NCBI RefSeq assembly: GCF_010384365.1
Contig: NZ_CP048397.1
Location: 3,596,001 to 3,660,000, forward strand
DNA length: 64,000 nucleotides
Origin: Streptomyces sp. S4.7
GTDB taxonomy: Bacteria; Actinomycetota; Actinomycetes; Streptomycetales; Streptomycetaceae
Direction of reading: 5' to 3'
In this document: in pieces, positions 16,881 to 22,677 of the stretch
Layout: each line of letters opens with the position of its first letter
How positions within the stretch are numbered: position 1 is the first letter of the stretch
Translations under genes and position numbers: made by a program
The notes under the pieces: generated by a model
What the model saw: the letters and a program-made list of their open reading frames with translations, nothing else
What the model was told of the DNA's origin: nothing
Databases searched by the model: none

Positions 16881-17167
16881 GCCGCGGCCCTCTTCCCCGT
16901 ACGCACCCGGCGGGCCGTGCGCGGCAGGGAGACGACGTTGAACAGATCCGGAGCCAGCGCCTCAATCGTCTCCGCGGCAACCGTGCTCGCACGGTCCACC
17001 AGCGTGGGGTCGTCCGCGAGGATGTCGCGCGCCGCATCCTCACGCGCGGCCCGCTCCATCTCGCTCTCACCCTCGACACCCAGCCACAACTCCAGCGGCG
17101 TACCCAGGGCAAGCTCAACGAACTCATCAGCCGTAACGGCCGTATGACCAGCAACGATGATCCTCAT
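16877..17167 (-). CDS. Hypothetical AICE protein with helical acidic core
   Basis: A 96-residue protein, MRIIVAGHTAVTADEFVELAL at the N-terminus and a basic tail RTARRVRTGKRAAA. The ATG has GAGGAG eight bases upstream, so this can be the first real gene of the coupled group. No family is recognised. Confidence 0.65.
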   Translation of the reverse strand: MRIIVAGHTAVTADEFVELALGTPLELWLGVEGESEMERAAREDAARDILADDPTLVDRASTVAAETIEALAPDLFNVVSLPRTARRVRTGKRAAA

Positions 17168-17544
17168 GGGTCGAACTCCTCGTAGACGGTGGGAACGGCC
17201 CCAAGCGGCTCCGGTGCTCGAACACCGGAGCCGCGCCGTTCATGGGTGGAGCGCCCCGGCCGGGAGTCGAACCCGGCCTTGCGACCATCGGGGCGGTAGA
17301 ACGTGGTGCGCGGCCCTGAGCCGCGCCGGCCACCTTGTGCGAGAGGTGACAGCCCGTCGTACGCGATATGGATCTGCGCCTCAGTCCCGCTCTCCCGAGG
17401 AATCGCCTTCTCGGTCTCATCGCGCGGCGTGCCCGCCTTCGGGGCAGATCCGTTCTTTTGAGTCGCCCCTCCCTCAGGAGGACTCGACTGGTCTCCACTC
17501 GCCCCGACCGGTGCAGTCACGGCCGTCAAAACGCGGTGGATCAC
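17164..17544 (-). CDS. Doubtful 126-codon ORF in the transfer-operon leader
   Basis: The ORF overlaps the next start by ATGA, which argues for a gene. Against it: the GTG start has no ribosome site, the product is disordered and unlike anything I recognise, and its DNA contains three consecutive strong stem-loops, one with a tRNA-like T arm. It may instead be untranslated structured RNA. Listed so that it is not overlooked. Confidence 0.3.
   Translation of the reverse strand: MIHRVLTAVTAPVGASGDQSSPPEGGATQKNGSAPKAGTPRDETEKAIPRESGTEAQIHIAYDGLSPLAQGGRRGSGPRTTFYRPDGRKAGFDSRPGRSTHERRGSGVRAPEPLGAVPTVYEEFDP
17205..17335 (-). other. Cluster of three stem-loops, one tRNA T-arm-like
   Basis: Hairpin 1: 12 bp, 17205-17216 with 17223-17234. 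Hairpin 2: outer 7-bp stem 17252-17258 with 17289-17295, enclosing a 7-bp stem 17258-17264 with 17272-17278 (the stems share one base) whose loop on the minus strand reads TTCGACT, a canonical T-loop pattern. Hairpin 3: 17308-17314 with 17320-17326, extendable outward. No complete tRNA can be folded here. The cluster lies in the leader of the transfer genes. Confidence 0.55.
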
Positions 17545-17587
17545 GCTATGGAGTTGTTGACCGGTCGCAGTCCGAGGACCGCAACCG

Positions 17588-17647
17588 ATGCAGTACCTCT
17601 ATTACAGGTACTGCATGAAGTTCCGTCAAGTACGTCGGCGGAACTTC
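17588..17647. promoter_or_regulatory. Two adjacent palindromes in the divergent control region
   Basis: ATGCAGTACCT (17588-17598) is exactly inverted at 17606-17616 around a 7-base spacer. Immediately after, GAAGTTCCG (17617-17625) is inverted at 17639-17647 around 13 bases. They lie between the leftward transfer operon and the rightward DUF5919-Nudix operon, the place for a regulator operator. Confidence 0.65.
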
Positions 17648-17783
17648 TCGCTTTCGCGCCGGGACTTCCTGGCGCACCATCAGAATCGCCCCAGGTCAGG
17701 GGCGATGGTTACCCCACCCATGGACACCTTGTGTCGATCTGGCTACCGTCAAGAGATCCCAAGACGTCCCACCGGGGGTGGAG

Positions 17784-18542
17784 ATGCCCAACGAACGCTT
17801 GCGCTCGGCGCTCTTAGCTCAGGGGCTGACCGTGCAACAACTCGCAGAGGCGATCGAGGTCAACCCGAAGACGGTTGAGCGCTGGATCACGCAGGGGAAA
17901 GTGCCGTACCGGCGTCACCAGTACGCCACCGCGTCCATGCTCAAAGTCGACGTCACAACGCTGTGGGAGGACGCACGCGCGGTCGACACCTCCGCCGACC
18001 TGAGCCGGGCAGAAATCCTCACCGTCTACCCGCACCGCCACATGGTCCCCGCCGACTTGTGGCGGGAGATGTACGGGCGCGCGTCGCACCACGTTGACGC
18101 ACTCGTCTATGCCGGCCTGTGGCTCTCCGAGGATCCCAAGTTCCTCGCGCTGCTCCGGATGAAGTCGGAGGCGGGGGCACAGGTTCGCCTCATGCTCGGG
18201 GATCCCGACTGTGCTGCTGTCCAGCAGCGCGGGATAGACGAGGGTCACCGGATCATGGATGGGAAGATCCGGAACGCGCTGGTGAACTACCGGCCGCTCT
18301 TTTCGACTCACCCTGACATCGGCTTCCGGCTCCACGACGCGACGCTCTACAACTCGCTCTTCCGGGCCGACGACGAGATGTTGGTCAACACGCACGTCTA
18401 CGGCATCGGCGCGTACATGGCGCCCGTCCTGCACCTGCGGCGGCTCCCCGGCGGCGGTCTCTTCGACACGTACGCGAATAGCATCGAGCAGACCTGGACA
18501 GGCGGACGCCAGGTAACGGAGCACGACATCACAGGAGCCTGA
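17784..18542 (+). CDS. Helix-turn-helix regulator with DUF5919-type C-terminal domain
   Basis: A 252-residue protein. The N-terminal XRE-like helix-turn-helix is LLAQGLTVQQLAEAIEVNPKTVERWITQGKVPYRRHQ (residues about 11-47, split here by function). The C-terminal domain (about 85-245) has the DUF5919/PLD-like sequence HHVDALVYAGLW with LLRMKSEAGAQVRLMLGDPDC. This pairing with a downstream Nudix gene is common in Streptomyces integrated elements. Codon 11 is TTA (17814-17816), so translation should depend on bldA tRNA. It probably controls the divergent transfer genes through the palindromes at 17588-17647 (inference). ATG follows GGGGGTGGAG. Confidence 0.85.
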   Translation: MPNERLRSALLAQGLTVQQLAEAIEVNPKTVERWITQGKVPYRRHQYATASMLKVDVTTLWEDARAVDTSADLSRAEILTVYPHRHMVPADLWREMYGRASHHVDALVYAGLWLSEDPKFLALLRMKSEAGAQVRLMLGDPDCAAVQQRGIDEGHRIMDGKIRNALVNYRPLFSTHPDIGFRLHDATLYNSLFRADDEMLVNTHVYGIGAYMAPVLHLRRLPGGGLFDTYANSIEQTWTGGRQVTEHDITGA

Positions 18543-18544
18543 GC

Positions 18545-19018
18545 ATGGGACGTATCGACTACCTTCACGACCCTGACGCCCCGCCGGCGAACTCGGTCGT
18601 ACCGTCCGTCGTCGCTTTCGTCCAGAACGAGGCGGGTCAGGTGTTGATGATCCAGCGCTCGGACAACGGCAGGTGGGCACTGCCCGGCGGCGGGCACGAC
18701 GTCGGCGAGTCCATCAGTGACACCGTGGTGCGTGAGGTGTGGGAAGAGACAGGCATCAAGGCGGAAGTCGACGGGATGTCGGGGATCTACACCGACCCCG
18801 GTCACGTGATGCTCTACGACGACGGCGAGGCACGGCAGCAGTTCAGCATCTGCTTCCGTGCCCGACCGGTCGGCGGCGAGATCCGTACGAGCGACGAGAC
18901 GACTCAGGTCCGCTGGGTGGACCCGGCGGACCTGGAGTCATACGACGTCCACCCCACCATGCGGCTCCGCATCGAGCACGCGATGGAGCAGGGGCGGACG
19001 TCCCCTTACATCGGCTGA
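18545..19018 (+). CDS. Nudix hydrolase (possible Pif-like immunity factor)
   Basis: A 157-residue Nudix protein. The box G-x5-E-x7-REVWEETGI is complete at residues 49-71 (GGGHDVGE, then REVWEETGI), so hydrolysis of a nucleoside-diphosphate-linked substrate is plausible. In pSAM2 the immunity factor Pif, which blocks redundant transfer between donors, is a Nudix protein. The same role here is an inference from family and position. It starts two bases after the stop of the DUF5919 gene with GGAGCC upstream. Its 3' end overlaps the convergent HD gene by 13 bases. Confidence 0.88.
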   Translation: MGRIDYLHDPDAPPANSVVPSVVAFVQNEAGQVLMIQRSDNGRWALPGGGHDVGESISDTVVREVWEETGIKAEVDGMSGIYTDPGHVMLYDDGEARQQFSICFRARPVGGEIRTSDETTQVRWVDPADLESYDVHPTMRLRIEHAMEQGRTSPYIG

Positions 19019-19578
19019 CGCTGAACAGCGGCGAGACGTTCGAGGACGCGCGCCGTGCTGGCGAGGATCTCCGGTTCGGCACGGCGGATGAACGTCCCGA
19101 TCAGGCTGTCGGGGCCGTAGCGACCGGCGATCTCGTTCACGCGGTCCACGGGGTTCGTCGGCGTCCCGTCCGGGGTCGTGTTCATGTCGCAGTAGCAGAG
19201 CGCGTCAGCTAGGTGCGGGAGCTCCCGCGGGAACTCCTCTTCAAGCTCCTCGCGCATCCCGCGTGCTTCCGCTTCCATCCAGGCGCATGAGTGGTGCGCG
19301 ACCAGCCGCACGAGACGCCCATCGGCTTGGGCCACGTCGCGCAAGTACCGGGCGCCGTCGAGCGGGTGAAAGCCAGTCTTGGCGAGGTCGGGCGAATACC
19401 CGACGTCGTGGAGAACTGCGGCGGCCTCCATCAAGTCCGCATCGGCACCGAGGATCGGGGCCAGCGATCGGGACCGTTCCGCCACCCCCTGAGAATGGGC
19501 CCAACGGCGCGGCAGCGGTTCGGCCAGCAAGGATTCAGCGATCGGGTAGGCCCACTCGACCAGTCCAGTAGTGCTCAA
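19006..19578 (-). CDS. HD-domain metal-dependent phosphohydrolase
   Basis: A 190-residue HD-family protein. The metal ligands are visible in order: H28 (RWAHSQGVAERS), the H-D pair in AAAVLHDVGYSP, H in VAHHSCAW, and D in LADALCYCDMNTTPDG. The fold resembles small HD hydrolases that cleave nucleotides or phosphate esters; the substrate is unknown. TTG is the start, overlapping the GntR stop (TTGA) with GAGGAG upstream, so it is translationally coupled. HD plus GntR beside a Nudix gene is a recurrent AICE set. Confidence 0.83.
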   Translation of the reverse strand: MSTTGLVEWAYPIAESLLAEPLPRRWAHSQGVAERSRSLAPILGADADLMEAAAVLHDVGYSPDLAKTGFHPLDGARYLRDVAQADGRLVRLVAHHSCAWMEAEARGMREELEEEFPRELPHLADALCYCDMNTTPDGTPTNPVDRVNEIAGRYGPDSLIGTFIRRAEPEILASTARVLERLAAVQRQPM

Positions 19579-20033
19579 GATTGGGAACGCTCCTCTCGGC
19601 TTGGCAACGCTCGTACCGTCCGCACCTTGCCTTGCCCGCCCTCGGACAGCAGGCCGGCAGTTTCCAGCTTGTCCAGCACCTTGCTCACGGTCGGCCGCGA
19701 TACGCCGAACTGCGCACTCAGCGTGGACGCGCTCGGAAACTCCGATCCAACGCCCACCTGCTCGACCAACGCCGCGATGCGCTCGACCAGCGGCCGACGG
19801 TCTTCGTGGCTTCCCTTGATGACCCTCCAGCGGGCGCCCGGTACCGACTCGGCTACTCCTTCATCACGCAAGACGTGGAAGGCCCGGAGCGCCAGACCGC
19901 GCGAGACGTCATAGTCACGCATGACATCCGCCAGCCTCGGCAGCTCCGTCATGCTCGGATCCTTCGCGATCTCAACCTTCAGTGCTTCTGCGATCTGCAA
20001 GAAGGTCCCGCGAGGACTTGCCTGCTGCGACAC
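19575..20033 (-). CDS. GntR-like regulator with two winged-helix segments
   Basis: A 152-residue regulator. The C-terminal half is a typical GntR winged helix (SASTLSAQFGVSRPTVSKVLDKLETAGLLSE). The N-terminal half looks like a second, diverged one (LPRLADVMRDYDVSRGLALRAFHVLRDEGV), so the protein may be a tandem of two DNA-binding domains without an effector domain. In pSAM2 the repressor KorSA is of GntR type, and an analogous role is possible. The GTG start has GGGAG upstream. Confidence 0.83.
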   Translation of the reverse strand: MSQQASPRGTFLQIAEALKVEIAKDPSMTELPRLADVMRDYDVSRGLALRAFHVLRDEGVAESVPGARWRVIKGSHEDRRPLVERIAALVEQVGVGSEFPSASTLSAQFGVSRPTVSKVLDKLETAGLLSEGGQGKVRTVRALPSREERSQS

Positions 20034-20122
20034 TCGTTCTCCCTCTTCCGGCCCCTGCCGTCGCACCCCAGCGTCCCACGGTCACGGCTCCTGAGGAGAG
20101 CGGTCAACGCTGGCGGCAGGGG

Positions 20123-21574
20123 TCACGACTGCTCAGGAACTGTTCCCAGCCGGCCACCCTTATCGTTCCACCAGGAAAAACGACCGCCGACCGTGACAAA
20201 TTTCTGGAATTCTCTCAGCGTTTCCGGTGAGGCTTGACGAAGTAGATCTAAGCCCACGTAGGACAGGATATGGGGACTAAGCGCTACCCCTACGGACTCA
20301 ACTGCCGAACCATCGAAATCGATGTCAATATTATGAAGGGACCTCGGCCATCGAAGTTCGACGGCCATGACCCGGGCGAACTCTCCGAGAGCCTCGGAAA
20401 GCGCCTGCATGTCCATCGATTCACGCAAGCCTTCCGTTGTGCTGCTCCGGATTCGAGTCTTGCTTCCGGGAGAAGTAAACTCGATCCCTTCAATTCCGTA
20501 CCGATCAAGGCGGGGCTCAATCTCGAACCAGCGGGGAGCGATGCCCATTTCCTTGCGGTGAGAAATCTTACGCCGGTCATCGACAAATTTGAAGTCAACT
20601 GCACCACAACGTAGGTGCAGATGGAAGTCCACGACCTCCCAATAGGGAGGGCCATCAAGGTCATCGAACAAGTCAGGCTGAATTTGATCGACTGCCGCCC
20701 CGCGTGCAGTTATGCGGTCCAAGTTGGCATTCACCAGTAGATTCAGGTTCATACTCCCGCGCCAGTGTTCTAGTTCCTGCAAGTGCCCAATCGATAGGTT
20801 CTCGCCAAGATTCCTCCAAAAGTCGTTGTTAGCCACGTCTTCCAGGGAGAGCAGGAAAGGAAGAATCTGCGTCAACTCTCCAGACGACAAAGCTGCTGCT
20901 GTTTCGTGAGTACCCGGAAAGCGCTCCGCGTCACCGCCCTGACTGACCCACATGACTTGCATGACGCGCTCGATACGGGAAGAGAAAGCCGGTGAGAGGT
21001 AGTCATTCATGGATCTGACGCTAGCTGAAACCTCCGGCCCATCGAGCCTCAATAGCGCAGCGTCAGCATGTGAGACAGCTCGTTGAACCTCTGCGGCAGA
21101 ATTGCCGATCAAATACCCCTTCCCTCCTTGCAACAAGGACGCCTTAAGCATTTGCGTTACAGGGGTTTGGGAATCCTCTCTGGCAATAGCTTCTAGCGCG
21201 GCGGTGCTTGACAGGAGACAGTCGTCGTACTGATAAGCCAAAGATTCAGGATCACTACCGGAGGGGCGCGCCCCATCGGAAATAGCGATGAATGCTGGCG
21301 ACTCTTCATGCAGACTCTTCAAGTCCCTTCGAATCAGCGGCGCATCGACACTAAACCTCAGATAGATATCCCGCGTGGGTCGCTGATTTCCGGAGCCCCA
21401 AGTTAACACAAAGTCTGGAATGAACGTGTGATTGAAGTAGTCAGTAGCCTTGATCTCAGTCTTAGGATCCAAAGACTGTAGTTCCTTGGCAACTACATGC
21501 TTAACATCTCGCATGGCTGCCTCTGGGGAGGTCTGGTGCAGCGCATTCTGAATCTGAGCATCAATCGTCTGCAT
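20123..21574 (-). CDS. Large AICE cargo protein, unknown function
   Basis: A 483-residue soluble protein I do not recognise. The N-terminal region contains ATDYFNHTFIPDFVLTWG followed by RPTRDIYLRF, a D...(D/E)-x-hydrophobic arrangement that could be a degenerate restriction-nuclease-like core (weak inference). The rest is helical and then beta-rich, with LHLRCGAVDFKFVDDRRK and WFEIEPRLDRYGIEG. Codon usage is unlike the neighbours: many A/T-ending codons and at least one TTA (in DFVLTW), indicating recent acquisition. It begins three bases after the nuclease gene stop, so the two form an operon. Their seat against attR is a usual cargo site. Confidence 0.72.
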   Translation of the reverse strand: MQTIDAQIQNALHQTSPEAAMRDVKHVVAKELQSLDPKTEIKATDYFNHTFIPDFVLTWGSGNQRPTRDIYLRFSVDAPLIRRDLKSLHEESPAFIAISDGARPSGSDPESLAYQYDDCLLSSTAALEAIAREDSQTPVTQMLKASLLQGGKGYLIGNSAAEVQRAVSHADAALLRLDGPEVSASVRSMNDYLSPAFSSRIERVMQVMWVSQGGDAERFPGTHETAAALSSGELTQILPFLLSLEDVANNDFWRNLGENLSIGHLQELEHWRGSMNLNLLVNANLDRITARGAAVDQIQPDLFDDLDGPPYWEVVDFHLHLRCGAVDFKFVDDRRKISHRKEMGIAPRWFEIEPRLDRYGIEGIEFTSPGSKTRIRSSTTEGLRESMDMQALSEALGEFARVMAVELRWPRSLHNIDIDFDGSAVESVGVALSPHILSYVGLDLLRQASPETLREFQKFVTVGGRFSWWNDKGGRLGTVPEQS

Positions 21575-21577
21575 TAC

Positions 21578-22144
21578 TCAAAGCCCCTTTGTGACGAAAG
21601 AGCGAATATGACCCAGATACTCACGTTTCATCATCAGCTCTTCTTGCCGTTCCGATAAGACAATGAGCCAGAGTCTCCCAGCTAGGAGTTTACCGATTTC
21701 TGGATCATACTCCTCCTCGCCAAGCTTCTCGGGATAATCGGCCACCGCCTCTTGGATCATGGCCTCATCGCATAGTTTCGTCCATGCGCCCATCGCGAAC
21801 GGATGCCACGTTATCCACATGAATTCACATTCTTTATCCAGGCCGTCTTTGATCATTTTAGCTGTGGCCGAGTAGCAGTCGGTCAAGTATTCGCGATACT
21901 TCGGCCCTTGGTTGTCACTCGTGTAAGCCTTGATTTCCGCATAGAACGGATTCTTCTTCTTATTCTCAAAATAGCCAGCCACATCCCAGGATTCATGCTT
22001 CCCGTTCAATAGCGTCAACGTGGTCATCTGGTGCGCTTCGTAGACAATCCAGGGAGCGCTCACTCGCGTAGTGCTCTCCAGCCACGCCTGCGCGAAGTAG
22101 GCGCCCTCACGGCCCCGTTCCTGTTGCTGCTCCCCTGCCACCAT
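21578..22144 (-). CDS. PD-(D/E)XK nuclease-like protein, first gene of the cargo pair
   Basis: A 188-residue protein. Residues about 33-80 fit the PD-(D/E)XK pattern: a conserved acid in WIVYEAHQM, D in ESWDVAGYF, then the E-x-K motif PFYAEIKAYTSDNQ. The C-terminal half is helical (EELMMKREYLGHIRS). It is AT-richer than the chromosome and has a TTA leucine codon (in IVLSER). The ATG at 22144 lacks a ribosome site; CATACT six bases upstream suggests a leaderless start, though the frame is open to 22318. It is expected to cut or bind DNA. Its partner is the 483-residue protein. Confidence 0.68.
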   Translation of the reverse strand: MVAGEQQQERGREGAYFAQAWLESTTRVSAPWIVYEAHQMTTLTLLNGKHESWDVAGYFENKKKNPFYAEIKAYTSDNQGPKYREYLTDCYSATAKMIKDGLDKECEFMWITWHPFAMGAWTKLCDEAMIQEAVADYPEKLGEEEYDPEIGKLLAGRLWLIVLSERQEELMMKREYLGHIRSFVTKGL

Positions 22145-22389
22145 GGGAGAAGTATGGCGAGGCTGGCTTCGGTGCCACCAGGGTGACCTCGTGTTTACTT
22201 TGGGTGATGCTTGGGCCAACGATTGCTTATTTCGTTGCGGCGCTCGAAGGGCACACACACTGAGGGTCTCAATCGGGGTCTCATTCACCTCCGTCCGGAT
22301 CCGTTCAGGCCCGTTCACGCCCTGCCCCGGAGTACTGAAATGAACGAGTCTGAACAGCCCCGCCTAAGCCTTTGACCAGCAGGAACAGA

Positions 22390-22447
22390 CCTCGAAAGCG
22401 AGTGTGGCGTAACCCGTCACCGTGGGTTCAAATCCCACCGCTACCGC
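22390..22447 (+). repeat. attR: 58-bp core repeat
   Basis: An exact copy of 4429-4486, lacking the tRNA 5' part and therefore not a tRNA gene. It marks the right end of the element. Confidence 0.95.
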
Positions 22448-22455
22448 TGGTAGAA

Positions 22456-22489
22456 CGAAGGGGCGGACCTCACGAGGTCCGCCCCTTCG
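22456..22489. terminator. Host-side tRNA-Ser terminator stranded beyond attR
   Basis: A 34-nt near-perfect palindrome (16-bp arms, central AC) differing from 4494-4527 at only a few positions. It probably served tRNA-Ser before integration. Confidence 0.8.
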
Positions 22490-22591
22490 CGTTGCCCGGC
22501 ACGGGAAGGCGACGGATCCGGCCCTCCCTCGGGCAGGGATGCCAACAGGAAGACCGCTTCACCCTAATTTTGCCTGTTATGACCACGTCGG

Positions 22592-22650
22592 CCCACGGCG
22601 TCCGCCGTGGGATCAGGGCCCGGTCTCTTCGCGAAGAGACCGGGCCCTGA
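22592..22650. terminator. Double terminator after the discoidin gene
   Basis: A perfect 38-nt palindrome at 22613-22650 lies 27 bases beyond the leftward stop, followed on that strand by an 8-bp stem at 22592-22611. Together they are a strong stop for the minus-strand gene. Confidence 0.8.
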
Positions 22651-22677
22651 GGTGTTACGTGTGGTCGCGCTGTCCGG

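Larger units (their letters stand above)
4429..22447. mobile_element. Integrated AICE (about 18.0 kb) in tRNA-Ser(CGA)
   Basis: The segment is bounded by a perfect 58-bp direct repeat of the tRNA 3' part. It contains tyrosine integrase and excisionase next to attL, a primase-polymerase-type replication module, an FtsK/TraB-like DNA translocase, Spd-like membrane proteins, RRQRL and DUF2637 proteins, and a DUF5919/Nudix/HD/GntR regulatory block. This is the module order of actinomycete integrative and conjugative elements (pSAM2-like), which move as double-stranded DNA between mycelia. All expected modules are open, so the element may still excise. The two genes beside attR are AT-richer cargo. 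Confidence 0.93.

Noticed and set aside
17251..17340. Possible complete tRNA gene on the minus strand
   Set aside because: Only a T-arm and an outer stem can be folded; no acceptor partner, D arm or anticodon arm of proper size.
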